The translations under genes and the position numbers were made by a program. A DNA stretch of 64,000 nucleotides. Origin: JAAXIE01 sp965204245 (GTDB lineage: Bacteria; Chloroflexota; Dehalococcoidia; Lucifugimonadales; JAAXIE01). Below, in pieces: positions 25,579-34,875 of the stretch. Where the stretch lies: the NCBI GenBank assembly GCA_965204245.1, contig CBDBED010000007.1, positions 1 to 64,000 of the forward strand, read 5' to 3'. Under the pieces are notes generated by a model. It searched no databases and was not told the origin of the DNA. It worked only from the letters and a program-made list of their open reading frames with translations. The first letter of the stretch is position 1. Each line of letters begins with the position of its first letter.

Positions 25579-26535
25579 CTAGAGCTCCACCGTCCGTCTT
25601 ACTTCATCCTGGACATAGTCGCTGCGCAGAATGAAGGTTTTCATGGTATATTCTCCTAACATTGTTTCTGGAGGCGACTCTTCGGTGAAGTAGTCGATAT
25701 TGATCCGCACGACCTCCCATACGGCGTGATCTGTAGTAACGCCAATACCGTGCTCAATCATCAACTTAGCTAACTTGGGACCGTCGATTAAGAAAATCCG
25801 TCTCGCTCCATGCGCACTTGACGTATTCTCTGGCCTTAGCCGCGAAGGTGTGTTGCGTAGAAGATCATGATACAACGTGACGGACTTGTCATGAGTGTGA
25901 CAGCGTTACCGGGGAAGCTTCTGTCCACCGTCGCTTTACCCAATGAGCTTTCACATCGTTTCACCTGTAGCCTCATATCATGTCTAGTCCGATATAGGCC
26001 GTGGCTGCGTCTTATAAGCCCACTCGAATGCTTCTTCGCCCGGTATACCCCCATGGCATTGCCAGCCTGCTCACGCGAAGCCGCCATCAATCCAAGCGCT
26101 AACCAGCGACCCAGTGACGAGTCGTTCGAACAACCCTAGCCTGCAAAGCTGATGTTATCAAGCAAGTCTTGACGAGAGGGCACCGTGTACCTTCTTGGTA
26201 GGCGGCGTCACAGGCGCTCTTCTGGGGCAACTTTGGGCTACACCTCCATCGTTGTCCACGACGCGAGGTAGTAGGTCGCCAATGTGCTCGGTGACTTGGT
26301 AGTAGCCTTGGGCAGGATTTTCTAGCTGCTGCGCTTTCTTGAGTCTTACTAATGCCGCATCAATGCGCACTCTTAGGACTGACCTACCATCCACAATACG
26401 GTACTGTTGTTCTTCGTCCGAGATTCTGAATCGTTCCACGAGAAAAGGTATTGAGTCGTATTTGTGCCAGCGGGTCCGGCTGTTCGCAAACTCTAAGAGA
26501 GCTTCTTGTATCGACCTGATGCTTGGCATTGGCAT
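25579..26535 (-). pseudogene. mrr: Broken Mrr-type restriction endonuclease
   Basis: Two conserved ends remain. The upstream piece (26535-26158) is an Mrr N-terminal winged helix: IQEALLEFANSRTRWHKYDS, DGRSVLRVRIDAALVRLKKA, LENPAQGYYQVTEHIGDLL. The downstream piece (about 25830-25579) is the C-terminal end of the catalytic domain: SAHGARRIFLIDGPKLAKLM, IEHGIGVT, VVRINIDYFTEE; just before it another frame reads TFAAKAREYVK. The central catalytic core (PD-(D/E)xK with QxK) is missing or scrambled in the about 280 bp between. Mrr cuts methylated DNA. This is old decay with several lesions, unlike the single G/C insertions of other genes. Confidence 0.7.
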
Positions 26536-26599
26536 GTAAGTTCTCTCCGGGCCTGGGCGTCATAGAATGAAACTTACTCTAAGCGATATACAAGCGTCT

Positions 26600-27179
26600 T
26601 CACCGCACTAGCAGCCAGCTCTCTGACAGCGCAAGCGATGCGGAACTGCTGGGTTGGCCGTCGACGTCTTCGGGGTTGGGGCGGCCGCTGGCTTGCTGGC
26701 CGTTGATGGTGAGGCGGGCTTGGCGGGCGGGGATGAAGAGGCTGTAGACGCTGAGGCTGCCGCTTTCGTTGTTGCCTGTGGGACGGATGATGAAGGGCTC
26801 CATGAAATCGAACCATGTGAGGCTCACGTCGCCGTTTGCGCTCAGGATGTTCTCCGTCCAGAAGGTGGCGGGGTCGCCGATGCGCCCGAAGCTGGCCTCG
26901 GTGACGGGGATGGACTGGTCGCTGTTGGGGGCGTGTATGACGGTCTCGATTTCCTCTTGTAGCCAGCGGGCCAAGGGCGATGTTATCGGCGTAGATCTGC
27001 ACCTGTCCGTTGGTCAGTTCGCTTTCGAGGAACAGGGCATGTCCTTGTCCGGCGGGTGAGAAGGAGACTCTCCAGAAGCTGGCGCGGCTGGTGTAGTCGC
27101 CACCCTCGCCCTGTACGAGGCGCAGGAATGAGTTCTCGCCCGTGAGGCGCACGTCATTGTTATCGACTGGTGTTACCAA
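26600..27179 (-). pseudogene. Hypothetical protein, one frameshift
   Basis: The start is a TTG at 27179 placed after AAGGAGG. The first frame reads VTPVDNNDVRLTGENSFLRL, then FWRVSFSPAGQGHALFLESE and NGQVQIYADNIAL. At about 26972 the frame changes and continues ARWLQEEIETVIHAPNSDQS and so on to LALSESWLLVR. One extra G in CTTGGCCCG (minus strand) explains the break. The joined product is about 192 residues, rich in beta strands, without signal peptide. I do not recognise the family. The repaired sequence is consistent throughout, so a base-calling error is as likely as true inactivation. Confidence 0.55.
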
Positions 27180-27378
27180 GCTCCACCTCCTTGAGGGTCT
27201 ATGCTCTTGAAGTTTAGCGGGGACAGGGACTATTGAGCGTATCGTAAACGGTAGGACGCGCTGGGTACAGTGGCATGGAGCCGGACGATGCACATTTGGC
27301 ATAGGCGCGCTTTGATAAGGGTGCTACAATCGGCGCCAATACGCAGGGGCGCGATTTGGCAGTTGATGGAGGTCTGAA

Positions 27379-28213
27379 GTGGCAACAAGGTCTCAGGTAG
27401 GTGTTGGACTGATAGGGTGCGGAGCTATCGGGCGGGACATTGCCCGGGCCATACAAGGCGGGAGTGTGCCGGGAGCTGTGGTGGCGGCATTGTTTGACGT
27501 GGACGAGAGTCAAGGAAGGACGCTGGCCTCGGTCTTGGAGGGCGATATCCCGTTTTCCACCGACATCCATGAGTTCCTGAACACCGACGGGCTGACACTG
27601 GTGGTGGAGTGCGCTTCGCCTGTGGCAGTGCGGGCCCATGCCAAGGACTCCCTGCTGGCGAACAAGGACTTAATCGTGATGAGTACGGGGGCTCTGGTGG
27701 ATGAGGAGTTGCTGGCGGAGCTTTCGGAGACGGCGCAGGCACAGGGGTGCCGGTTGATGGCGCCATCGGGGGCTATCGGGGGTATTGATGCCATCCGTGC
27801 TGCCGAGGATGGATTGGATGAGGTGACGCTGACCACGACCAAGCGTCCGGAAGGGCCTACGAGGTTCGCCGGGGTTCCGCGACTGGGAGGACCGGGAGAT
27901 CACTGATCCGCAGGTGATCTATGACGGACCTGCCGTTGATGGAATCAAGCTGTTTCCCGCGAACGTCAATGTGGCTGCCACCCTCAGCTTGGCGGGCTTG
28001 GGTCCTCAGAAGACCAAGCTCAAGGTGGTGGCGGACCCTGATGCGCCGGGCAACGTGCACCAGATTGAGGCCCGGGGCGATTTCGGCATGATGCGGTTCA
28101 CCTTTGAAAACCGTCCGCACCCGGACAATCCGCGCACCAGCTACCTGGCGATTCTGTCAGCAATCGAGTTGCTGCGCCAAGCGTGCGGTACTGGGCCGAG
28201 GATCGGGACGTAG
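27379..28213 (+). pseudogene. L-aspartate dehydrogenase-like protein, one frameshift
   Basis: The GTG at 27379 follows GGAGG. The Rossmann motif VGVGLIGCGAIGRDIARAI is N-terminal; then LVVECASPVAVRAHAKDSLL, LIVMSTGALVDEELL, LMAPSGAIGGIDAIRAAEDG and LTTTKRPEG, all typical of aspartate dehydrogenase (NadX-type; NAD(P)-dependent conversion of aspartate to iminoaspartate/oxaloacetate). The frame then breaks at CC at 27856-27857. Removing one C gives RGSPGFRDWEDREI and runs straight into DPQVIYDGPAVDGIKLFPAN and NVAATLSLAGLG, the family C-terminal domain with its conserved substrate-binding lysine region. Full length would be about 277 residues. Convergent with msrB. Confidence 0.85.
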
Positions 28214-28222
28214 GCCGGGCGG

Positions 28223-28603
28223 TTAACTGGCTGGGACGAACCTCATAGAGAGCGAGTTCACGCAGTGGCGGGTGTTGGTGGCGGTGAAGCGTTCGCCGAC
28301 GAATACGTGCCCCAAGTGGCCGCCGCAACTGGCGCACTCGATTTCGGTGCGCATTCCGTCGGGATCAGGGAGGCGCTTCACAGCACCCGGGACCTCTTTG
28401 TCGAAGGCAGGCCAGCCGCAGTGGCCGTCGAACTTGTCATCCGAGCGGTATAGCTCGGCGTTGCAGCGGCGGCAGATGTATGTTCCGGTCTCGTAGAAGT
28501 CGTCGTACTCCCCGGTGAAGGGCCTCTCGGTGCCCTTGTGTTCTATGACGTACCGCTCTTCCGGAGTCAACGGGTTGTAGGTCGTTCTCTCTGTCTCGGC
28601 CAT
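28223..28603 (-). CDS. msrB: Peptide-methionine (R)-S-oxide reductase
   Basis: This 126-residue MsrB repairs methionine-R-sulfoxide in proteins. The zinc site is CRRC (about residue 45) plus CASC (about 92). FDGHCGWPAFDKEV is the conserved CGWPxF loop; GGHLGHVF and RHCVNSLSMRF follow, with the catalytic Cys in the last motif. Other residues needed for thioredoxin recycling are in place. It ends a probable operon with the J-domain, amidase and amidohydrolase genes (spacing 21, 37 and 42 bp). The catalytic residue is Cys, not Sec, in contrast to the rhodanese gene at 40986. Confidence 0.93.
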   Translation of the reverse strand: MAETERTTYNPLTPEERYVIEHKGTERPFTGEYDDFYETGTYICRRCNAELYRSDDKFDGHCGWPAFDKEVPGAVKRLPDPDGMRTEIECASCGGHLGHVFVGERFTATNTRHCVNSLSMRFVPAS

Positions 28604-28624
28604 TGATCGCTCCTTTGTTGCACC

Positions 28625-29062
28625 TCAGGTCAATCCTACCGCGGCCCCGCACATGGTTATGGCTACTACTATGATAACAATGAGAACCACACATCCGCAG
28701 CATCCGCCCCAGCCGCTGCCAGCACTCCTCACGGTTACAGTGGTAGTGCCGGGGACATCGGTCCAATCGTAGTCCTCTTGAGGGGGCCGGCGGCGCCCTT
28801 GGGAACGGTTGGCTCGCTGTGCTTGTGGCCTTTGTTGCGACCTGGTCGCTTGGCGGCCTTGATCGTAGGCTGCACGGCGAACCGGGTCGCTCAACACATC
28901 GTAGGCGATGTTGATTTGAGTCATGCGGCGCGCCGCGTCGGGAGACCGGTTTCTGTCGGGGTGGTATAGCCTCGCCAAACTGCGATATGCCGCAGTGATG
29001 ACCTCGGGCTCGGCGTCCGGGCTTACCTGCAGGACGGCATAGTGGTCTTGTTCAGAGGTCAT
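28625..29062 (-). CDS. J-domain protein with C-terminal membrane anchor
   Basis: This 145-residue protein has an N-terminal J domain (residues about 5-70): DHYAVLQVSPDAEPEVITAA, LYHPDRN with the HPD motif that stimulates DnaK, and INIAYDVLSDPVRRAAYDQG. An Arg/Gln-rich linker (about 70-105) follows, then a C-terminal membrane segment with clustered Cys (GGCCGCVVLIVIIVVAITM). There is no zinc-finger or DnaJ C-terminal domain, so it is a type III J protein, possibly recruiting DnaK to the membrane. It lies between amidase and msrB genes in one operon. Confidence 0.88.
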   Translation of the reverse strand: MTSEQDHYAVLQVSPDAEPEVITAAYRSLARLYHPDRNRSPDAARRMTQINIAYDVLSDPVRRAAYDQGRQATRSQQRPQAQRANRSQGRRRPPQEDYDWTDVPGTTTVTVRSAGSGWGGCCGCVVLIVIIVVAITMCGAAVGLT

Positions 29063-29099
29063 GGTCAGCCGCGGTAGTTGTCAACGTCGTCCCAGCGGC

Positions 29100-30596
29100 C
29101 TACGGCTCCCCCGGCAGGGCAGGGGTCAGCGTGGGTGGCCGACGGTGCCCGGTGGCACGCTCATAGGCGTAGGCCAGTTTGACCATGGTGGCGTCGGTAT
29201 AGGGCCGGCCAAGGAAAGTGATGCCAACGGGCAGCCCATCCGAGGTGAAGCCGGCAGGCACTGAGATGGACGGCACGTAGATGAGGAAGGTGTTGAGGTG
29301 GGTGGTGCCCCGCATATTGTAATAGGGCTCCCCTAGCCCTTCACTGATGAGAGTGGGCTGGTGCTCCACCGTCTTGTGGACGATGGCATCCACGTTGGCG
29401 TCGGCCATCAGCTTCATGACAGCGATCATCAGCTCGTCTTGGGCCTGCATGTGCTCGAGGAAGGCCTCGTCCGAGTAGGGCCGCTGGCCTGACCGGCGCT
29501 CCTGGTGTACTTGGGCATATTCGGGCGAGCGCAACATGGCCTCGAACGACTCGTGAGGCCTAGTGGAGTTGCGTCCGAAATATACTTCGTATGCCTCGGA
29601 TGCGAGGTTGTCCAGAGTACGCTTCTCCAGAAGCTCGTTCAGATTGGGCAGTTCAGGCAACTCCACCACATCGGCACCCGCCTCCTGAAGGTCCAGAATG
29701 GCCCGGCTGTAAACCTCGGAGACCACACGAAAGTCGGCGCTATCCGTCTCGGACTGGAACCCCATGGACTGGGTCATGACGCCGACGCGCACACCGCGCA
29801 GCCCGGATGGGTCCAGCGACTGGGTGAAGCTCTCAGGCTTGTGTCCAACGCCGAGGGCGGTGATGGGGTCGTCGGAGTCGTAACCCACTATCACGTCCAG
29901 CACGGTAGCCAAGTCCTGTACGGAGCGGGTGAGGGGCCCCAATGACCCGTTTATCTGGGGCCATCCAGCCCAGACACCTGTCCGGCTGACCAGGCCAGCA
30001 GTCGGACGCATACCAACGATGCCGTTCCAAGCAGCGGGACGCCGGATGGAGGCGAACCCCTCTTGTCCGATGGCCACGGTGCCGAAATTGGCCGAGATGC
30101 TGGCGCCCGAACCGCCGGAGGAGCCGCCCACGGTGCGGTTTGGGTCGTAGGGATTGCGGGTGGAGCCGAACAGCGAGCCATGGGTGTCGCCACGGCCCAT
30201 CTCACCCAGGGTGGCCTTGCCGACGATGATGGCTCCAGCGTTGCGCAGTTGCTCGGTGACAAAGGAGTCCCTGTCGGGGTAGTGGTCCTTGAACACCACT
30301 GAGCCTATGGTGGTGGGCATGCCCTTAGCATCCATCTGGTCCTTGAGGATAACCGGGATGCCGTGTAAAGGCCCGGTGAGTCCGCTAGCGGCATAGGCAC
30401 TGTCAGCCTGCGCGGCCTCTTCCATGGCATTGGGGTTGACGGTGATGATGGAGTTGATTTGGGGGCCGGCGCGGTCATAGGCCTCAATGCGGTCGAGATA
30501 TGCTTGGGTAAGCTGGCGAGCCGTAACCCGTCCGGCGGCGTATGCAGCGTGGATATCAGCGATGCTGGCTTCCAGCAGGTGGAACTCTTGGGCCAT
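29100..30596 (-). CDS. Amidase-signature hydrolase
   Basis: This 498-residue enzyme starts at the ATG at 30596 after GGGAGG. Catalytic triad: Lys in HGIPVILKDQMDAKG, cis-Ser in NRTVGGSSGGSGASISANF, nucleophile Ser in GQEGFASIRRPAAWNG. The last segment differs from the usual GTDTGGSIRxPA but keeps the Ser-Ile-Arg. VGMRPTAGLVSRTG and GPLTRSVQDLATVLDVI are standard. Amidases of this type hydrolyse varied carboxamides. The C-terminal PAGFTSDGLPVGITFLGRPY is also standard. It lies 42 bp after an amidohydrolase gene in the same operon. Unlike the amidase at 23036-25353 it is intact. Confidence 0.93.
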   Translation of the reverse strand: MAQEFHLLEASIADIHAAYAAGRVTARQLTQAYLDRIEAYDRAGPQINSIITVNPNAMEEAAQADSAYAASGLTGPLHGIPVILKDQMDAKGMPTTIGSVVFKDHYPDRDSFVTEQLRNAGAIIVGKATLGEMGRGDTHGSLFGSTRNPYDPNRTVGGSSGGSGASISANFGTVAIGQEGFASIRRPAAWNGIVGMRPTAGLVSRTGVWAGWPQINGSLGPLTRSVQDLATVLDVIVGYDSDDPITALGVGHKPESFTQSLDPSGLRGVRVGVMTQSMGFQSETDSADFRVVSEVYSRAILDLQEAGADVVELPELPNLNELLEKRTLDNLASEAYEVYFGRNSTRPHESFEAMLRSPEYAQVHQERRSGQRPYSDEAFLEHMQAQDELMIAVMKLMADANVDAIVHKTVEHQPTLISEGLGEPYYNMRGTTHLNTFLIYVPSISVPAGFTSDGLPVGITFLGRPYTDATMVKLAYAYERATGHRRPPTLTPALPGEP

Positions 30597-30638
30597 GAGA
30601 CCTCCCTTTCAGGTGCCTTGGGGTCCGAGTCTAGGCAG

Positions 30639-31739
30639 TTACAGGTTGTAGAGGGCCTTGGGGTTGTGGTGCAAGATGCGCTCTTTGGACTCCTCTGAGA
30701 TGTCCTGGTTCTGGCGGAAGATAGTTATGGCGTCGACCTCGCTGGACGGATCGAAGTGACCGTAATCGGTGCCGATGACCAAGCTGTGTTCGCCAGCATA
30801 TCTCAGCACGTAGGGCAGGTCCTCGTCAGTCTGGCAGGTGACGTAGATGCCGAACTCGCGGAAGGCGTCGACTGGGAACGGTCGCCCTTCGCCAGCGAAG
30901 CGGCGGGAGGCTTCGCGGTATATCCAGGGAATCCACTCGCATGATGCTTCAATGAAACCCCAGCGCAGTGTAGGGAAGTCCTCGTGCATCCGGCTGAGGA
31001 GCAGCGTATGGCAGGCTACCACAGTTGGGCCACGGAACATGGCGAAGGAGCGGGCGGTGAGGCCTTCGGGGAACCCACGGTGCAACTCGCAGTTGGCGGG
31101 GTTTCCGTTGGCAATGTGAATAGCGATGGCCATGTTGAGATTGGAGGCTTCCTCGTAGATGGGGTAGAAGTATTGGTCAGTGAGAGAGCGGTTGCCCTCG
31201 ATGGGGCGCATGCAGACGGCCACCGCGCCGTTCTCCTTGGCGAAGCGCATCTGGTCGACGGCGTCGGGCAGGGATGTGGTGGGCACGAGGCAGGACCAGC
31301 GCAGCCTTCCCTGGCCCTGCTTCCAGATATGGGCCAGCCAGCGGTTCCAACTGCCACAGAGAGCCACATCCAATGCTGGCTTGGTGGTCACTTGCTCAAT
31401 CCAGAGAGTGTTGTGCAGCACTTGGATATCGATGCCGAGTTCGTCCATGTGCTTCAGGCGAAGGTCGACGTCGTCCATCTCGCGGGCAGCTTGGGGAGTG
31501 GCTACGTTGCGGCCTGCGAACTCGGAGAACTTCTCCAGATCGTAGTCACTGAGGTTGGGGAGGCGCAGGCCTGCAATCTTGTCCTCAATGACCCAATACG
31601 TCTTGGTGTGGTCGGCAGGCGTGGTGAACAGACGGGGCCGGTATTTTTCCTCCGAGGGGTCAAGGAAGTCCCAAGTACGTTCGCTTTCCACCACATGGGC
31701 GTCAGCGTCGATGGTCTGAAGCCGTGTCGTGGTAGTCAT
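30639..31739 (-). CDS. Amidohydrolase-2 family metal-dependent hydrolase
   Basis: This 366-residue ACMSD-like TIM barrel is the first gene of the 31.7-28.2 kb operon. Motifs: IDADAHVVES near the N-terminus (DxH-type metal site), HNTLWIEQ, CGSWNRWLAHIWKQGQGRL, MRPIEGNRSLTDQYFYPIYE, AIHIANGN, VVACHTLLLSRMHEDFPTLR and, near the C-terminus, VIGTDYGHFDPSSE with the Asp metal ligand. Relatives include decarboxylases of aromatic acids. Unlike the 2421-3713 paralogue, the C-terminal Asp is kept. The pairing with an amidase suggests sequential cleavage of an amide or cyclic amide (inference). Confidence 0.9.
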   Translation of the reverse strand: MTTTTRLQTIDADAHVVESERTWDFLDPSEEKYRPRLFTTPADHTKTYWVIEDKIAGLRLPNLSDYDLEKFSEFAGRNVATPQAAREMDDVDLRLKHMDELGIDIQVLHNTLWIEQVTTKPALDVALCGSWNRWLAHIWKQGQGRLRWSCLVPTTSLPDAVDQMRFAKENGAVAVCMRPIEGNRSLTDQYFYPIYEEASNLNMAIAIHIANGNPANCELHRGFPEGLTARSFAMFRGPTVVACHTLLLSRMHEDFPTLRWGFIEASCEWIPWIYREASRRFAGEGRPFPVDAFREFGIYVTCQTDEDLPYVLRYAGEHSLVIGTDYGHFDPSSEVDAITIFRQNQDISEESKERILHHNPKALYNL

Positions 31740-31962
31740 GCGTCCCTCCCTTATGTACCGGGTGTGGGAACTTGGAGCCTCGTGATGGTGGCTCCATCTG
31801 TTGGTCAGCAGGATATTAGCACGTCTGCCAAGTGGTCGGGCCAGCGGTCAGGGGGAGGCGGCAGCCTTCGCCACCTCTTCTTCCTGCTCGCCGGTCGCTC
31901 CGATGACGCCCACTGCGCCTATCGCCGAGCTTCGGTTACAGTCATAGCAGGTGGCATGGTTG
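31740..31962. other. Intergenic region
   Basis: About 220 bp between an amidohydrolase gene and an antitoxin gene. It should hold the operon promoter at its right side, but I see no clear -35/-10 pair and no gene. Confidence 0.3.
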
Positions 31963-32280
31963 CTACCGTACTGCCTTCACTTCGAATTGTATCCCTTCAT
32001 GCTCCTGGATATGGCTGAGCATCTCGAACATGTTACGCGCTTGGGGGTTGCCCGTAGGACCAAGCATTCGCATTAGACTCTTGGGAGGCTTGTTCGTAAG
32101 AGTGCCTAATCGCGCAAAGCCGATAGTGGCGTTGATGTAATCTCGTAGAATAGTCTTGCCTACGTCGACGTCTCCGGAGATCAGACATTCAACAGCTTCA
32201 CTCAGTAATTCCTCCCGAAAAGCGGAATCATGTTGTGCACGGGCTTGTATCGTTTCCTTAAAATCGCGAGTAAGTGGCAT
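31963..32280 (-). CDS. Addiction-module antidote, HTH type
   Basis: This 105-residue protein follows the RelE-like gene by 62 bp on the same strand. It reads LTRDFKETIQARAQHDSAFR, EAVECLISGDVDVGKTILRD, YINATIGFARLGTLTNKPPK and SLMRMLGPTGNPQARNMFEM. This is the pattern of the small helix-turn-helix antidotes that accompany addiction-module killer proteins: LxRDF, GDxxxGKxxLRDYINAT, then a Xre-like helix with KxPKSLMRMLGPxGNPxA. It should bind both toxin and promoter. The base composition is lower in GC than most neighbours, consistent with a mobile module. Confidence 0.82.
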   Translation of the reverse strand: MPLTRDFKETIQARAQHDSAFREELLSEAVECLISGDVDVGKTILRDYINATIGFARLGTLTNKPPKSLMRMLGPTGNPQARNMFEMLSHIQEHEGIQFEVKAVR

Positions 32281-32342
32281 GATTACTATAGTTCTCCGAT
32301 TTAGATATGGTTACACATCAGCTACTAGCTATGGTTTGGTAG

Positions 32343-32681
32343 CTAATCTACTTGCACCTCCTGTGTCTTGCGTCGCTTGTAGTCCTCCCAGCAGCGTTGT
32401 GCGTAGCGTATGTCGTTCTGCTGACGGGCCTTTGTGCCTCCTCCGAGTAATATGACGAGTTGTTCTCCATCTTTCGCCAGATAAATCCTGTACCCTGGGC
32501 CGAAATCGATGCGGCGTTCCAAGACTCCTTCTCCCACTCCCTTGAAGTCAGCCAGGTTGCCGGATTCAAGACGCGCTATCGCCATCCTCACCTTGGCCGC
32601 TGCCTTACTGTCGAGACCTTCGAACCAACGTCCAAATGGGCTGCGTCCATGGGTGTCCAAGTACTCCTTGACCTCAATCAT
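32343..32681 (-). CDS. RelE/HigB-like addiction-module killer protein
   Basis: This 112-residue toxin of the RelE superfamily (Gp49-like addiction-module killers) reads MIEVKEYLDTHGRSPFGRWF, KVRMAIARLESGN, GVGEGVLERRIDFGPGYRIY and ILLGGGTKARQQNDI. The RIDFGPGYRIY strand and GGGTKxxQxxDI end are diagnostic. Such toxins cleave mRNA at the ribosome. Toxin-first order with the antidote at 31963 is normal for this class. It lies at the 3' end of an ABC binding-protein gene with no functional link. Confidence 0.87.
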   Translation of the reverse strand: MIEVKEYLDTHGRSPFGRWFEGLDSKAAAKVRMAIARLESGNLADFKGVGEGVLERRIDFGPGYRIYLAKDGEQLVILLGGGTKARQQNDIRYAQRCWEDYKRRKTQEVQVD

Positions 32682-32738
32682 CGGCTACAATGGTAACATA
32701 TTAGTTACCTAACGATAAGCCCTAGGAAGACAAGGTGC

Positions 32739-32770
32739 AAAAAAGAGCCCGGGCCAATTGGCCCGGGCTC
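32739..32770 (-). terminator. Rho-independent terminator of the binding-protein gene
   Basis: A perfect 11-bp stem (32745-32755 with 32760-32770, arm GAGCCCGGGCC), an AATT loop and, read on the minus strand, a run of six T directly after the stem. It lies 26 bp past the stop at 32797. Confidence 0.92.
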
Positions 32771-32796
32771 CTGTGGGCTTGCTACGCGATCCCTTA

Positions 32797-34623
32797 CTAG
32801 CGGGGTTTGGCGTATTCCCAGTTGTTGAGCCACTCGATGTGCAGCGGGCTGACTTCCCACTCTGCAAGCTCGGGGCCCAACGGCCAAGTCGCATTTTCCT
32901 CATAAAGAGGGATGGTGACGATATTGTTGTGCAGCCACTTGGCGATGTCGGCGGAGAGGGCCCATCGCGCATCCGTGTCATAGGTCACGGTGGCCTCATC
33001 AATCATCGCCTGCAAGTCGGGGTGCTCGATACCGAAATTGAAGGTGTTGTTGGCCACGTAGAAGATGCTGTAGTAGAAGAGAGGCTCGATGCCAACACCC
33101 TGCTCATCCGGCCGTACGCCCTTGGCGGTGCGGGCTAGGATTGTGGGACGGAAGGAGGAATAAGGCTGCACCACGTGCTTGGCCTCAATCCCGATCTGGC
33201 GCCACATTCCGCTGAGAACCTCACCGCTGGTGTCGACGCCGACGCCGCCGGTGTTGGTCAGGTGAACCTCGATCTCAAACCCGTCGGGGTGACCTCCCTC
33301 GGCCATCAATTCCATGGCACGGGCTTGGTCAAAATCCCAGGTCAGTTGATCCAAGCCGTACTGCTGGGCGCGAGTGTCGTGCCCCATGAAGCCGAAGGTG
33401 TAGGCCGGAACTGCATCACCGAAGGCCAGGTTGTTAATCATAGCCTGGCGGTCAATGGCCAGGGTCATGGCCGTACGGATTTTCAGGGCTCGTGCCCACT
33501 CCTCGGAGTTGACGTCCCGGTCACAGGAGACCCATGCCTGGGTCTGACATGTGTCGGTGTAGGATGCGCCGTCTCCTAGGACGAACTCGGACTCGTGAGA
33601 CGGGTGGTCGGGGTAGTAGTTCTGCGCATGGACGTGCACCCACCGCAGCCGGGCGCCGCGGAAGACCACGTACTGGTCCTCTGCACGGTCCTCGTTCTTG
33701 ATGGCTTGAATGGAATCAGTGGAGAACTGGCCCGTGTCGATTTGGCCGGTCAGGTAGTTGGCCAGTCGGGTAGACTCCTCAGCGAGCTGGTGCCATGTGA
33801 ACTCGGCGAACTCGGGAGTCTTGCGCCAGTGGTCCGCCACGGCCTCGGCCCTCTTGAAGTCGTCGGCGAGGGACTCCACCAATTGGTACGAGCCGGTGCC
33901 AACCGATTGTTTGCTTGCTTCCTCGTCGCCCGTGGCCTCGTAATGGCGTGCGCTGCGCATGGTGGTATTGCCCACCGGAGCAGTGTTCCACCATTCGATC
34001 TGGAAGGTGGGCTCGGGCCGGTTCAGCTTGACGGTGTAGTCGTCAATCTTCTCCATGGAGCAGCCATCGCAATGGAACAGGCCCCGGATTTTGCCTGAGT
34101 TGGTGTGGACGGAGCCCTCGGTGGCTACGTTGGTCATGGTGAAGATGAAATCGTCGGCGTTGAACTCGCCCCAATCGCCGTAGCGGTCGTGCCACTTGGC
34201 TCCATCCTGAAGGGTGAAGGTGCGGCTCCAAGTGCCATCGGCGTTCTCGGAGTCCTCGTAGCTCTTGACCAAGCGGGGGACTATGGCACCCGTGCCGTCG
34301 CTGCCCCACATGTGTTCGTGTGTGGTGCGACCATCGAAGACGGTGGCCTGATATGCTTGGTTGCCAAGCACGTATACCTCTGCTCCGACGTCGCCGACGC
34401 CAAAGTCGAGAGAACCCGAGGGCATCATTATGCCGTCACCCGTGTCGGGAGCGGGCGTGGCGGCGGGCTCCGCCGCAGGGGTTGCAGCAGCGGGGGTAGC
34501 GGCATCCGGTTGCGCAGCAGGCGCGTCCGTCTCCGCCGTTTCCTCGCCGCAGGCGATGATCAGGGCAAGAATGAGGATAAACGCCCCGATGAGGAAGGAC
34601 TTACGTCTAACCAAGAGCTTCAT
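32797..34623 (-). CDS. Family 5 ABC-type substrate-binding lipoprotein
   Basis: This 608-residue extracytoplasmic binding protein of the oligopeptide/dipeptide type has a signal peptide with the hydrophobic core FLIGAFILILALII and lipobox IIAC. An Ala/Pro/Thr-rich tether (about 26-62) follows. The SBP_bac_5 domain shows VPRLVKSYEDSENADGTWSR, FTLQDGAKWHDR, FNADDFIFTMTNV, AMTLAIDRQAMINN and, near the C-terminus, ALSADIAKWLHNNIVTIPLY. The substrate could be peptides, glycosides or other solutes. No permease or ATPase genes lie beside it, so it must work with components encoded elsewhere. A strong terminator follows. Confidence 0.92.
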   Translation of the reverse strand: MKLLVRRKSFLIGAFILILALIIACGEETAETDAPAAQPDAATPAAATPAAEPAATPAPDTGDGIMMPSGSLDFGVGDVGAEVYVLGNQAYQATVFDGRTTHEHMWGSDGTGAIVPRLVKSYEDSENADGTWSRTFTLQDGAKWHDRYGDWGEFNADDFIFTMTNVATEGSVHTNSGKIRGLFHCDGCSMEKIDDYTVKLNRPEPTFQIEWWNTAPVGNTTMRSARHYEATGDEEASKQSVGTGSYQLVESLADDFKRAEAVADHWRKTPEFAEFTWHQLAEESTRLANYLTGQIDTGQFSTDSIQAIKNEDRAEDQYVVFRGARLRWVHVHAQNYYPDHPSHESEFVLGDGASYTDTCQTQAWVSCDRDVNSEEWARALKIRTAMTLAIDRQAMINNLAFGDAVPAYTFGFMGHDTRAQQYGLDQLTWDFDQARAMELMAEGGHPDGFEIEVHLTNTGGVGVDTSGEVLSGMWRQIGIEAKHVVQPYSSFRPTILARTAKGVRPDEQGVGIEPLFYYSIFYVANNTFNFGIEHPDLQAMIDEATVTYDTDARWALSADIAKWLHNNIVTIPLYEENATWPLGPELAEWEVSPLHIEWLNNWEYAKPR

Positions 34624-34875
34624 AACCCAGCCTCCTTACTCGTCAAGATTTCCAGCGCAGCCGAATGAGGCATACAGCATGGGCACCGCCGGATGCGACA
34701 GTATAGCGACTGCCATCAACGAGCACAACTTCACCCGCCAATTGGCCTATGGCGGTCCGCATATGGCTCGGACGCAGGGTTGGCATGCACCGCCAAGTTG
34801 GTGATAATTGGCTGCGCCTTCGTCCCAAGAAAGCACCGATGGAAACCATCGGACCTAAACTGAGGAGAATGCCTG

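Noticed and set aside
27379..28213. Programmed frameshifting in the aspartate dehydrogenase and NirK genes
   Set aside because: There is no slippery heptamer or downstream pseudoknot, families do not use recoding, and the lesions share a simple G/C-insertion type.
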